Below, one piece after another: positions 23,856 through 31,738 of a stretch of DNA of 33,805 nt (the first letter of the stretch is position 1; each line of letters starts with the position of its first letter). The DNA is from Plantactinospora alkalitolerans. Its GTDB lineage: Bacteria > Actinomycetota > Actinomycetes > Mycobacteriales > Micromonosporaceae. The translations under genes and the position numbers were made by a program. The notes beneath the pieces were generated by a model. It saw only the letters and a list, made by a program, of their open reading frames with translations, was not told where the DNA came from and made no database searches. The stretch spans positions 1 through 33,805 of the forward strand of contig NZ_JADPUN010000331.1 of assembly GCF_015690345.1 (NCBI RefSeq), given 5' to 3'.

Positions 23856-23994
23856 CACGAAGAGTCCTCCCGATCCGACGCTAGGCCGGTTCCGGCGCCG
23901 GCCGGCGGCGAAGAATCGAACCGCTGCCCGGGAAGCGGAAGCTGCGGTATTGTGCGCCGCCCGGTGCGGCATCGGGCCCGACCGCTGGTGGGGA

Positions 23995-24000
23995 TAGATT
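23995..24000 (+). promoter_or_regulatory. -10 box of leaderless promoter, FAH-family gene
   Basis: TAGATT stands six bases before GTG 24007; no Shine-Dalgarno is seen. Confidence 0.5.
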
Positions 24001-24006
24001 GGCCGG

Positions 24007-24810
24007 GTGCGTATCGCTCGTTTCGCTCATGCAAAAGGAATGTCGTTCGGCGTGGTCGAGGGTGACCCCGAGGCCGGCCCGGAGGGCCTGACGGTGGCCG
24101 AGATCGAGGGCCATCCGTTCGGCGAGATCCGCTTCACCACGGCCCGGTGGGCGCTGGCGGACGTCCGCCTGCTCTCGCCGATCCTGCCGAGCAAGGTGGT
24201 GTGCGTCGGGCGTAACTACGTCGAGCACGCGGCCGAACTCGGTAACGAGGTGCCCGCCGAGCCGCTGCTGTTTCTCAAGCCGTCCACGTCGGTTATCGGG
24301 CCTCGGGACGCGATCCGGCTGCCGACCCAGTCGAAGCAGATCGAGCACGAGGCCGAGCTGGCCGTGGTGATCGGGCCGCCGGGCGTACGCCGGGCCGACC
24401 GGGCCACCGCCGCGCAGGCGATCTTCGGCTACACCTGTGCCAACGACGTCACCGCCCGGGATCTCCAGCGGTCGGACGGTCAGTGGACCCGGGCCAAGGG
24501 GTTCGACTCGTTCTGCCCGATCGGCCCGTGGATCTCGACCGGAATCGACGTCAGCGACGTCGAGGTCCGCTGCGAGGTGGGCCGTGCCGCCGAGGAGATG
24601 GAGGTACGCCAGCTCGGTCGGACCAAGGACATGGTGTTCGACGTACCGACCCTGGTGTCCTACATCTCACACGTGATGACACTGCTTCCCGGCGACGTGG
24701 TGCTGACCGGCACTCCGGCGGGGGTTAGTCCGATCGTCGACGGGGATATCGTGACGGTGCGCGTCGGAGGGATCGGCGATCTGTCGAACCCGGTGGTGGC
24801 TCTGGATTAG
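24007..24810 (+). CDS. Fumarylacetoacetate hydrolase family protein
   Basis: 267 residues, the common length of bacterial FAH-domain proteins. Metal ligands E115 and E117 (HEAELAVVIG) and D147 (ANDVTARDLQ) are present, with K164 in KGFDSFCPIGPW and the C-terminal TGTPAGVSP. Members hydrolyse acylpyruvates, decarboxylate oxaloacetate or isomerise 2-hydroxyhepta-2,4-diene-1,7-dioate; the substrate cannot be told from sequence. GTG 24007 is chosen for its position after TAGATT. It lies upstream of two tRNA genes and the ndgR-leuCD region, as in other actinobacteria, where gltX usually follows. Confidence 0.9.
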   Translation: MRIARFAHAKGMSFGVVEGDPEAGPEGLTVAEIEGHPFGEIRFTTARWALADVRLLSPILPSKVVCVGRNYVEHAAELGNEVPAEPLLFLKPSTSVIGPRDAIRLPTQSKQIEHEAELAVVIGPPGVRRADRATAAQAIFGYTCANDVTARDLQRSDGQWTRAKGFDSFCPIGPWISTGIDVSDVEVRCEVGRAAEEMEVRQLGRTKDMVFDVPTLVSYISHVMTLLPGDVVLTGTPAGVSPIVDGDIVTVRVGGIGDLSNPVVALD

Positions 24811-24859
24811 GGGGCTGCCGCCGGGACGGTGCGGGGTCAGCGTCCGGTACCGACCCGAT

Positions 24860-24888
24860 TTGGCCTCCACCACCGGGTCCGGTAAAGT
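24860..24888 (+). promoter_or_regulatory. Promoter of tRNA-Gln
   Basis: TTGGCC (24860-24865), a 17-nt spacer and TAAAGT (24883-24888) form a good housekeeping-sigma promoter about 25 nt before the tRNA 5' end. Confidence 0.65.
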
Positions 24889-24913
24889 TCGCTTCCGGTG
24901 CGACGAGCACCGA

Positions 24914-24988
24914 TGGGGTATGGGGTAATTGGCAGCCCAACTGATTCTGGTTCAGTTAGTCTAGGTTCGAGTCCTGGTACCCCAGCCA
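24914..24988 (+). tRNA. tRNA-Gln (anticodon CTG)
   Basis: Complete cloverleaf: acceptor TGGGGTA/TACCCCA, D arm with GGTAATTGGCAGC, anticodon stem ACTGA/TCAGT with loop TTCTGGT, T arm with GGTTCGAGTCC, discriminator G and encoded CCA (24986-24988). It reads CAG. Confidence 0.95.
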
Positions 24989-25068
24989 CCGATGCCCGGA
25001 AGGGTGCCGGTAGCTGGTCTCTGGTAGAGTTCAGCAGCGTTGATCGCAAGGTCAACAACGGAAGTTCT

Positions 25069-25141
25069 GGCCCCGTCGTCTAGCGGCCTAGGACGCCGCC
25101 CTCTCAAGGCGGTAGCGCCGGTTCGAATCCGGTCGGGGCTA
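25069..25141 (+). tRNA. tRNA-Glu (anticodon CTC)
   Basis: Complete cloverleaf: acceptor GGCCCCG/CGGGGCT (G-U closing pair), anticodon loop CTCTCAA on a GCCGCC/GGCGGT stem, T arm GGTTCGAATCC, discriminator A. The 3' CCA is not encoded. It reads GAG. It is 80 nt after tRNA-Gln and may be co-transcribed, though TAGAGT upstream could be its own -10 box. Confidence 0.95.
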
Positions 25142-25147
25142 CACATG

Positions 25148-25185
25148 ACGGCCCGCGTCACCTACTGGTGGCGCGGGCCGTTTCC
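25148..25185 (+). terminator. Terminator of the tRNA pair
   Basis: A 15-bp stem with one G-U pair (25148-25162 with 25167-25181), loop TACT, followed by TTTCC. It starts 6 nt after tRNA-Glu. The following 25186-25383 holds no gene I can support, only repeated CGGGCGTA words. Confidence 0.85.
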
Positions 25186-25383
25186 GTTGCGCCGGGGGCC
25201 TGAGCGCCAAGCTGTGGGCGCGTACACGCCGGGATGCGAGCGGGCGTATGCGCCACGATGCGGGCGTACCGGCGGTACGGGCGGAACCCGTTGCGTCGTA
25301 CCGCCTATGGGTCGAGCATCGCACACCAGGCGGCGTACGGCAGACGAATGAGCCATCCAGCCCAGCTCGCACCCGCCCGGTGA

Positions 25384-25435
25384 GTTAGGAGGGGGCCCTT
25401 CTTCTACAGAATCCGATAAGAAGGGGCCCTTCCTT
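25384..25435 (-). repeat. 52-bp dispersed palindromic repeat, copy 2
   Basis: The minus strand reads AAGGAAGGGCCCCTTCTTAT and continues with TTCTGTAGAA and a second GGGCCCC block; 47 of 52 bases match copy 1 at 19247-19298. It begins 8 nt after the ndgR stop codon, in the same orientation relative to the upstream gene as copy 1. Confidence 0.85.
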
Positions 25436-25443
25436 ACACCTCT

Positions 25444-26142
25444 CTAGAGGCCGCTGAGGCGTTGGCCGGCTCGGACGACGGCCATCGCGTGGCGATCGCC
25501 GGGGCGGCGGCCCAGCCGTTCGATCGGTCCGGAGATGCTGATCGACGCGATGACGCGGCCGGTGCGGTCGCGGATCGGGGCTGAGACGCTCGCCACCCCG
25601 GGCTCGCGCTCGGCGACGCTCTGGGCCCAGCCGCGGCGGCGTACCTCGGCCAGGGTGCGGCCGGTGAACTTGCACCGGGGGAGTAGTGGCATCACCGCCT
25701 CCGGTGGTTCCCAGGCGAGCAGGATCTGGGCTGCCGAGCCGGCGGTCATCGGCAGTACCGAACCGACCGGAACCGTGTCGCGCAGTCCGCTGGCCCGCTC
25801 GGCGGCGGCCACGCAGATCCGCTCGTCGGCCCGGCGCAGGTAAAGTTGAGCGCTTTCGCCGGTCGCGTCCCGGAGCGCGGAGAGCAGCGGCTCGGCCGCG
25901 GTCAGTAGGACGTCCGGGGCGGCGTTCGCCAGCTCGCCCAGGCGCGGCCCGGGGCGCCAGCGCCCCTGGGTGTCCCGGACCAGCATCCGATGGATCTCCA
26001 GGGCCTGCGCCAGGCGATGCGCGGTGGCCCTGGGCAGCTTGGTGCGATCGACGAGTTCGGCCAGGCTGGCGCCGTCGACGCAGGCGGCGAGGATGACCAC
26101 CGCCTTGTCGAGAACGCCGACACCGCTCATACTGTGTCCCAC
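25444..26142 (-). CDS. ndgR: IclR-family regulator NdgR
   Basis: 232 residues. The N-terminal winged helix (VLDKAVVILAACVDGASLAE, LVDRTKLPRATAHRLAQALE) and the IclR effector domain (about 80-230, LPMTAGSAAQILLAWEP, SVAEREPGVASVSAPIRDRT, VIASISISGP) match NdgR, the actinobacterial amino acid-responsive regulator encoded next to leuCD; in Streptomyces NdgR activates leuC and other amino acid genes. GTG 26142 is preferred because TAGGTT lies 7 nt upstream; ATG 26130 is the alternative. It is divergent from leuC across 37 nt. Confidence 0.92.
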   Translation of the reverse strand: MGHSMSGVGVLDKAVVILAACVDGASLAELVDRTKLPRATAHRLAQALEIHRMLVRDTQGRWRPGPRLGELANAAPDVLLTAAEPLLSALRDATGESAQLYLRRADERICVAAAERASGLRDTVPVGSVLPMTAGSAAQILLAWEPPEAVMPLLPRCKFTGRTLAEVRRRGWAQSVAEREPGVASVSAPIRDRTGRVIASISISGPIERLGRRPGDRHAMAVVRAGQRLSGL

Positions 26143-26179
26143 AAGCCGAAACCTACCTCCCAGAATTTAGGATGTCCAG
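26143..26179. promoter_or_regulatory. Overlapping divergent promoters of ndgR and leuC
   Basis: Minus strand: TGGACA (26178-26173), 17-nt spacer, TAGGTT (26155-26150), then 7 nt to GTG 26142. Plus strand: TAGGAT (26168-26173), six bases, ATG 26180. The ndgR -35 therefore overlaps the leuC -10 and start. Both transcripts appear leaderless. NdgR is likely to bind here. Confidence 0.65.
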
Positions 26180-27634
26180 ATGGTGGGAGTCACTCCAGAG
26201 CCGTCCTCGCCCAGGACCTTGGCCGAGAAGGTCTGGGATGCTCACGTGGTGCGATCCGCTGACGGTGAGCCGGATTTGCTCTATATCGACCTGCACTTGC
26301 TGCACGAGGTCACCAGTCCGCAGGCGTTCGACGGCCTGCGGATGGCCGGTCGCCCGGTCCGCAGACCCGACCTCACGCTCGCGACCGAGGACCACAACAC
26401 CCCGACCGGGTACGACGATCCCGCGTTCCGGTCCCGGCGAGGTGACCTGCTCACCATCGCCGACCCGACCTCCCGGACCCAGATCGAGACGCTGCGCCGC
26501 AACTGCGCGGAGTTCGGTCTCCGCCTGCACCCGCTCGGCGACGAGAACCAGGGCATCGTGCACGTGATCGGGCCGCAACTCGGACTGACCCAGCCCGGCC
26601 TGACGATCGTGTGCGGCGACTCACACACGGCCACGCACGGCGCGTTCGGTGCCCTGGCGTTCGGCATCGGGACGAGTGAGGTGGAACACGTTCTCGCGAC
26701 CCAGACCCTGCCGCAGAACCGTCCCAGGACGATGGCGGTCACGGTCACCGGTGAACTGGCTCCCGGAGTCACCGCCAAGGACCTGGTCCTGGCGCTGATC
26801 GCCCAGGTGGGCACCGGTGGGGGGCGCGGCCACATCGTGGAGTACCGCGGCGAGGCGATCAGCCGGCTCTCCATGGAGGGCCGGATGACCATCGCCAACA
26901 TGTCCATCGAATGGGGCGCCAAGGCCGGCATGATCGCGCCGGACGAGACCACCTTCGCCTACCTCAAGGGCCGCCCGAACGCTCCGCAGGGCGCGGACTG
27001 GGACGCGGCACTGGAGTACTGGCGGACGCTGCCCACCGACCCGGACGCGACGTTCGACAGCGAGGTGGTGCTGGACGCGAGCCGGATCAGCCCGTTCGTC
27101 ACCTGGGGCACCAACCCGGGGCAGGGTACGGCGCTGAACGCGGTGGTGCCGGATCCCGAGGAGTTCGTCACCGACGCCGAGCAGACGGCCGCGCGGCGGG
27201 CCCTGGAGTACATGGACCTCAAGCCCGGAACCCGGATGCGGGACGTTCCGGTGGACGTGGTCTTCGTCGGCTCGTGCACCAACGGCCGCCTGGAGGACCT
27301 GCGGGCCGCCGCCGACGTCCTGCGCGGGCACAAGGTCGCCGACGGGGTACGGATGCTCGTCGTGCCGGGTTCCGCCGCCGTCCGCGAGGCGGCCGAGCAC
27401 GAGGGCCTGGACGAGGTCTTCACGGCGGCGGGTGCGGAGTGGCGGTTCGCCGGCTGCTCGATGTGCCTCGGCATGAACCCGGACACCCTTCAGCCGGGCC
27501 AGCGCTCGGCCTCGACCTCCAACCGCAACTTCGAGGGCCGGCAGGGCCGGGGCGGTCGTACCCACCTGGTCTCGCCACCGGTCGCCGCGGCCACCGCCGT
27601 GGTCGGCCGCCTGGCCGCTCCCGCCGACCTGTGA
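26180..27634 (+). CDS. leuC: 3-isopropylmalate dehydratase large subunit
   Basis: 484 residues. With LeuD it isomerises 2-isopropylmalate to 3-isopropylmalate, and probably citramalate in the isoleucine route. Aconitase-family motifs are [26 protein letters not shown] and [12 protein letters not shown]; the 4Fe-4S cysteines are C366, C426 and C429. NRNFEGRQG near the C-terminus is typical. The extra N-terminal residues before [10 protein letters not shown] suit the ATG at 26180, which follows TAGGAT by six bases. leuD follows after 14 nt. Confidence 0.96.
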   Translation: MVGVTPEPSSPRTLAEKVWDAHVVRSADGEPDLLYIDLHLLHEVTSPQAFDGLRMAGRPVRRPDLTLATEDHNTPTGYDDPAFRSRRGDLLTIADPTSRTQIETLRRNCAEFGLRLHPLGDENQGIVHVIGPQLGLTQPGLTIVCGDSHTATHGAFGALAFGIGTSEVEHVLATQTLPQNRPRTMAVTVTGELAPGVTAKDLVLALIAQVGTGGGRGHIVEYRGEAISRLSMEGRMTIANMSIEWGAKAGMIAPDETTFAYLKGRPNAPQGADWDAALEYWRTLPTDPDATFDSEVVLDASRISPFVTWGTNPGQGTALNAVVPDPEEFVTDAEQTAARRALEYMDLKPGTRMRDVPVDVVFVGSCTNGRLEDLRAAADVLRGHKVADGVRMLVVPGSAAVREAAEHEGLDEVFTAAGAEWRFAGCSMCLGMNPDTLQPGQRSASTSNRNFEGRQGRGGRTHLVSPPVAAATAVVGRLAAPADL

Positions 27635-27648
27635 AGGGCTGAGCTGAC

Positions 27649-28236
27649 ATGGACAAGTTCACCGTGCACACCGGTACGGCGGTTCCGCTGCGCCGGTCCA
27701 ACGTGGATACCGATCAGATCATCCCCGCCGTGTACCTCAAGCGGGTGACCCGGACGGGCTTCGAGGACGGTCTCTTCAGCGCCTGGCGCGAGGATCCGAC
27801 ATTCGTTCTCAACGATTCCTCATATTCCGGTGCGTCGATTCTGGTTGCCGGCCCGGAGTTCGGCACGGGGTCGTCCCGAGAGCACGCGGTCTGGGCTCTC
27901 CGGGACTGGGGGTTCCGGGTTGTCATCGCCCCCCGCTTCGGCGACATTTTCCGGGGGAACGCCCTCAAGGAAGGTCTCCTGCCGGTCGAGCTCGAATTGA
28001 AGGCCGTCGAGGCATTGTGGGCGTTGGTGGAGTCCAACCCGGCGGTGCGGATCGACGTTGATCTGACCGCCCGGGAGGTCCGGGCCGGCGACGACACCTG
28101 GTCCTTCCCGCTCGACGATTTCAGCCGGTGGCGGCTTCTGGAGGGCTTGGACGACATTGGACTGACCCTCCGGCATGAGGCGGACATCACCGCGTACGAG
28201 GGGCGCCGCTCACCCTTCCGGCCCGTGGTGGCATAG
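27649..28236 (+). CDS. leuD: 3-isopropylmalate dehydratase small subunit
   Basis: 195 residues, the usual LeuD length. It forms the swivelling domain over the LeuC active site. Motifs: [40 protein letters not shown] and [20 protein letters not shown]. It shares an operon with leuC, 14 nt downstream of it, and is followed by a strong terminator, so hupB is transcribed separately. Confidence 0.96.
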   Translation: MDKFTVHTGTAVPLRRSNVDTDQIIPAVYLKRVTRTGFEDGLFSAWREDPTFVLNDSSYSGASILVAGPEFGTGSSREHAVWALRDWGFRVVIAPRFGDIFRGNALKEGLLPVELELKAVEALWALVESNPAVRIDVDLTAREVRAGDDTWSFPLDDFSRWRLLEGLDDIGLTLRHEADITAYEGRRSPFRPVVA

Positions 28237-28262
28237 GCCGAACGCTCGACCACACAGTCGAT

Positions 28263-28320
28263 TTCGCCCCCGCCGGTCCGTCCGGCGGGGGCGAATCCGT
28301 TGCGACACAATGGGTTTTTT
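28263..28320 (+). terminator. Terminator of leuCD
   Basis: A perfect 14-bp stem, TTCGCCCCCGCCGG (28263-28276) with CCGGCGGGGGCGAA (28282-28295), has a 5-nt loop; a T6 run follows at 28315-28320. Confidence 0.8.
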
Positions 28321-28331
28321 CGAGCAGATGT

Positions 28332-28360
28332 TTGTGTCCCGGTGGCACAGGGCATACCGT
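28332..28360 (+). promoter_or_regulatory. Candidate hupB promoter
   Basis: TTGTGT (28332-28337), a 17-nt spacer and TACCGT (28355-28360) lie about 45 nt before the start codon. The -35 is a weak match. Confidence 0.4.
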
Positions 28361-28410
28361 GCGCGCAGAATGGCTCGCGTTGAGTCCAGTTGCACATTGG
28401 GAGGGAAGTC

Positions 28411-28986
28411 GTGAACAAGGCCGAGCTCATCGAGGCTCTTGCCGCGCGTCTGGGTGACCGGAAGGCGGCGACGTCGGCGCTCGACGCGGTCCTCGCGGAG
28501 GTCCAGGCGGCGGTCACCAAGGGGGATCGGGTGGCCATCACCGGGTTCGGGGTGTTCGAAAAGCGCGTGCGCGGTGCTCGAACAGCCCGCAACCCTCGCA
28601 CCGGCGAGTCGGTGAAGGTGAAGAAGACATCGGTTCCGGCCTTCCGGCCGGGCGCCGGGTTCAAGGAGATGGTCGCCAGCGGCAAGGCCCCGAAGAACAC
28701 GGTCGCGGCGAAGAAGAGCGCCACGGCCACGACGGCGAAGTCGACCGTCGCGAAGAAGACCGCGACCAAGAAGGCGGCGCCGGCGAAGGCGACCGCCACC
28801 AAGGCCACGGCCGGCAAGAAGACGGCTCCGGCGAAGAAGGCCACCGGCGTCAAGAAGGCCACCACGGCCAAGAAGACGACGGCGGCGAAGAAGACGACGG
28901 CAGCCAAGAGCACTTCCACCCGCGCAACGGCGGCGAAGAAGACCACCGCCAAGAAAGCTCCGGCCAAGAAGGCCGCGAAGCGCTGA
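28411..28986 (+). CDS. hupB: HU-family nucleoid protein with Lys/Ala-rich tail
   Basis: 191 residues. The HU domain (1-91: NKAELIEALAARLGDRKAAT, AITGFGVFEKRVRGARTARN, PRTGESVKVKKTSVPAFRPG) is followed by about 100 residues of AKKTTAAKK-type repeats, as in mycobacterial HupB and Streptomyces HupS. It bends and compacts DNA. GTG 28411 is chosen because GGGAGGGA lies just upstream and the canonical VNKAEL N-terminus begins there. Confidence 0.95.
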   Translation: MNKAELIEALAARLGDRKAATSALDAVLAEVQAAVTKGDRVAITGFGVFEKRVRGARTARNPRTGESVKVKKTSVPAFRPGAGFKEMVASGKAPKNTVAAKKSATATTAKSTVAKKTATKKAAPAKATATKATAGKKTAPAKKATGVKKATTAKKTTAAKKTTAAKSTSTRATAAKKTTAKKAPAKKAAKR

Positions 28987-28991
28987 CTTGG

Positions 28992-29036
28992 GCACCGCGA
29001 GGGCGTCTCCGGCTCGGCCGGGGACGCCCTTGGTGC
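28992..29036 (+). terminator. Terminator of hupB
   Basis: GCACC/GGTGC, GGGCGTC/GACGCCC and CCGGC/GCCGG stack into a long hairpin over 28992-29036, starting 6 nt after the hupB stop. The next 166 nt (29037-29202) hold nothing recognisable apart from convergence with mutT1. Confidence 0.75.
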
Positions 29037-29202
29037 TGTCCGGGAACGCCATCGGCGCCGGCCGAGAGGGTCCGTGGGGCCGAAGTCGTACCGCAGAAGG
29101 GGTCGCAGGGGCCCTGAGCGGCTCCTGGACGGCTCGGAATCCCCGTACCCTGTGCGTACTACGTTCCGGGCGGCTGTGCCCGTGACGACGTCGCCACGCA
29201 GG

Positions 29203-30132
29203 TCAGGAGTCTGGGGTGAGAAGCCGGTCCGCGCCGTCCAGCCGGCTGGCGCCAACCAACCGTTCGGCGGCGAACGCGAGCAGCCAGCCGGTGCCCTTCC
29301 CGGTCTCGAAGTCCTGCGGCGGCTCGGCCGGATCCGCCAGGGCGGTCAGCCGGGCCAGCGCCTCCGAAATCACCTTGCCCTGACTGCACACCACCACCGA
29401 GCCGCCGGTGCGGGCGAGGTCGAGCAGCGCGCCGGCCGCGGCGAGGGCGTTCTCCACCGTGTCCTGGCCCGGCGCCGGTTCGTCGAAGGCGGAATCGACC
29501 TCGACCGGCCGGTCGAGCAACTCGGCCAGGGGCTGGAGCGTCTGTACGCACCGCCGGGGCGCCGCCGAGAACAGGCGTACCGGACGGATGAACGCCAGGA
29601 GTTCCGCCAGGGCGTCGGCCTGTGCCTGGCCGGAGGTGTCCAGCGGTCGAGCGGTGTCCGGCCCGGACCAGGTGCCCCGTTTCCCGGCCTGCGCGTGCCG
29701 GACGATCCCCACCATCGCGGTCACCGGCGGCAGCGCGGCGAAGTCCCCGAGCACCCGTACGTCGTGCGGGTAGCTGAGCAGCCGGGTGGCCTCGCCCAGC
29801 GGCAGCCAGCGCACGTCGTCGACCTCGGTCTGCGGCTGGAAGCCCCCCGTGCCGGCCGCCCGCATCGACCAGAACTCGACCACCTTCGGCGCACCGTCCC
29901 GCATCAGGTAGTGCACCAGGGGCAGCCGAACCTGCGGAACCCCGCGTACGTCGGCCTCCTCGGCGACCTCCCGCACGGCGGCGGTCAGCGGATGTTCCCC
30001 CGGATCCAGCTTGCCCTTGGGCAGCGACCAGTCGTCGTACCGGGGACGGTGTACGACACACACCTCCACGCCGTCGCCGGACGGCCGCCAGACCACTCCA
30101 CCCGCTGCCCGTACCGGAGTCATCGCAGCCAT
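29203..30132 (-). CDS. mutT1: Nudix hydrolase fused to histidine phosphatase (MutT1-like)
   Basis: 309 residues. The Nudix domain (about 5-130) has the box G40-K-L-D-P-G-E46 with REVAEEADV ending at 62 (Asp replaces the usual Gly). The C-terminal histidine-phosphatase domain starts at about 140 with VRHAQAG (catalytic H146). The same two-domain design is known in mycobacterial MutT1, which removes 8-oxo-dGTP and diadenosine polyphosphates. The start is ATG 30132, or ATG 30123, which would give an ATGA overlap with the CHAD stop. It is coupled to the CYTH-CHAD gene. Confidence 0.9.
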   Translation of the reverse strand: MAAMTPVRAAGGVVWRPSGDGVEVCVVHRPRYDDWSLPKGKLDPGEHPLTAAVREVAEEADVRGVPQVRLPLVHYLMRDGAPKVVEFWSMRAAGTGGFQPQTEVDDVRWLPLGEATRLLSYPHDVRVLGDFAALPPVTAMVGIVRHAQAGKRGTWSGPDTARPLDTSGQAQADALAELLAFIRPVRLFSAAPRRCVQTLQPLAELLDRPVEVDSAFDEPAPGQDTVENALAAAGALLDLARTGGSVVVCSQGKVISEALARLTALADPAEPPQDFETGKGTGWLLAFAAERLVGASRLDGADRLLTPDS

Positions 30133-31649
30133 GCCGTCCGGCGTCTGCGCGCCGTCCGGCCCCAGGCGTCGGGGAAGGCGGCCCGAGCGGCGTGCACGCT
30201 GGCCCGCTCCCGTTCGAAGAGCCGCCCGGCGGTGACCGCCGTGGCGTGGTCGCCCCGCTCCAGTTCCGCGATCGACAGCCAGGTCTGCGCGGCGACCGCC
30301 GCGTCCTGGTGCTCACCGAGCAGGTCCTGCACCTTCTTCAGCGCGCGGGCGAGCTTCGCCGCCTCGCCGCCGAGTACTCCGGCGACGGCGTCGACGGCGT
30401 ACCGGGCCCGCTTGCCGTTGATCCGGACCGCGTGCCAGCGCTCGTCCGGTGCCTCCGGGTCGAGATCGGCGGCGCCGTCGACCTCGTCGTCGCCGTCGGT
30501 CAGCCGGTGCCAGGGCCGGGCCACCAGCCGGGGCAGGACCTCGGTCGCCGGTCGTCCGGCCCGGCCGGTCAACTGTGGCGTCCGGGCGGCGTCCACCAGT
30601 GCCTCGACCAGGGTGAGGTAACGCGCCGAGCCGAGTGCCTCGTCGACGGCGGCCAGCGCCGCCTCGTGCCGGGCGACCAGCACCCGGTCGATCCGGGCGA
30701 CCGCCGCCGGGTCGAGCGGGCTGAGCGGGTCGGCCGCCGCCGTAAGCGACAGCCGGGCCCGAAGCACCTCGGCGTCGCGGGCCTGCCCGAGTATCCCGGC
30801 GAGCCACTTCAACTCGTCCCGCAGCGGCCGGGCCCAGGCCTTGCGGACCAGTGGCCCGAACGTCCGCAGGTCGCTGCGGAGCCGTCGACAGCCGACCCGC
30901 ATCTGGTGTACGGCGGTGTCGTCGTTCCCGACCGGTGCCCGCAGCCGGACCAGTGGATCGTGTCCGAGCAACCGCCCCGTGCTGCGGCGGATCGCGGCGA
31001 CCACCACGTCTCCCGCGCTCGGCTCGGCGGCCAGTTCGCCCGGGGCGACCAGGTCAGGTTCGCCCTCGGCCGCCGCGCCGAGTGCCCGGACGTGCTTGGG
31101 GGTGAAGCCACCGGCCCGGGCACCGGCGCCGGTCAGCACCGACTCCACCCGGTCGAGCAGTTCCCGCTCGCCGCGCTTGCGCTCCACCTCGATCTCGCGG
31201 AACGTGGCCCGGACCCGCTTGCCGTCCAGCACCGACACCGCGTCGTCGGCGAGCTCCACCAGCACCCGGTCGGCGTCGTCGCGCAGTTCGTACGCCCGGC
31301 GGACGGTCCGGACCACCGCCGCCGGGGTCAGCTCCGCTCCTCGGGAGTACGCGGTGACCAGCGCGACGAGGTCGGCCGGCGGAGTCTTCGGTCGGCCCTG
31401 ACGGGAGATCTCGTGTCGTACGCCGGGGCTGTCGGCCGGCAACTTGACCGTCCAGGGCAGGGCGTCGCCCCGACGGTGGCGCAGCGAGACACCGGCCCGG
31501 GCCAGCCGCAGGTCGGCAGTGTCGAGGTAGGTCGCGGTGAGCGTCACCGGGGGCAGCTCCAGCAGCCGGCCACCGGCCGGTACGGCGCCGGACAGTTCGG
31601 GCAGGAGGAACTCCTGGTCCACCTCGTACTTGCGCTCCTCCTCCAGCAT
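30120..31649 (-). CDS. CYTH-CHAD domain protein
   Basis: 509 residues. The N-terminal CYTH domain (about 1-195) has the ExExK-type start E3-E5-K7 and charged tunnel residues; the C-terminal CHAD domain (about 215-500) has conserved His/Arg helices (AVHQMRVGCRRLRSDLRTF, RINGKRARYAVDAV, GEHQDAAVA). CHAD domains bind inorganic polyphosphate and CYTH enzymes hydrolyse triphosphates. Position between ppk and mutT1 supports a polyphosphate role. ATG 31649 follows TAGGCT by six bases, so it is probably leaderless. Confidence 0.92.
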   Translation of the reverse strand: MLEEERKYEVDQEFLLPELSGAVPAGGRLLELPPVTLTATYLDTADLRLARAGVSLRHRRGDALPWTVKLPADSPGVRHEISRQGRPKTPPADLVALVTAYSRGAELTPAAVVRTVRRAYELRDDADRVLVELADDAVSVLDGKRVRATFREIEVERKRGERELLDRVESVLTGAGARAGGFTPKHVRALGAAAEGEPDLVAPGELAAEPSAGDVVVAAIRRSTGRLLGHDPLVRLRAPVGNDDTAVHQMRVGCRRLRSDLRTFGPLVRKAWARPLRDELKWLAGILGQARDAEVLRARLSLTAAADPLSPLDPAAVARIDRVLVARHEAALAAVDEALGSARYLTLVEALVDAARTPQLTGRAGRPATEVLPRLVARPWHRLTDGDDEVDGAADLDPEAPDERWHAVRINGKRARYAVDAVAGVLGGEAAKLARALKKVQDLLGEHQDAAVAAQTWLSIAELERGDHATAVTAGRLFERERASVHAARAAFPDAWGRTARRRRTAWLR

Positions 31650-31655
31650 CGGGCA

Positions 31656-31661
31656 AGCCTA
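31656..31661 (-). promoter_or_regulatory. -10 box of leaderless promoter, CYTH-CHAD gene
   Basis: On the minus strand TAGGCT is followed by TGCCCG and ATG, so CYTH-CHAD and mutT1 can be transcribed independently of ppk. Confidence 0.5.
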
Positions 31662-31691
31662 GTCCGCCCGTCCGGGGCAGCCACCGCCTTG

Positions 31692-31738
31692 ACGGGGTGC
31701 CCGGATCACCTGGCGTGTCCGGATCATTTGGCGTGCCC
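31692..31738. repeat. 18-bp tandem repeat at the ppk 3' end
   Basis: TGCCCGGATCACCTGGCG and two further near copies (the last partial) run through the ppk stop codon at 31724-31726. Confidence 0.75.

Noticed and set aside
23856-23972. Longer start for the two-span membrane protein at 23972
   Set aside because: It would bury the signal peptide behind 39 Arg/Ala-rich residues and ignore the GGAGGA site before ATG 23855.
28680-28986. Repeated AAGAAG-rich tract in hupB as a separate repeat element
   Set aside because: It is the Lys/Ala-rich coding tail expected for actinobacterial HU proteins.
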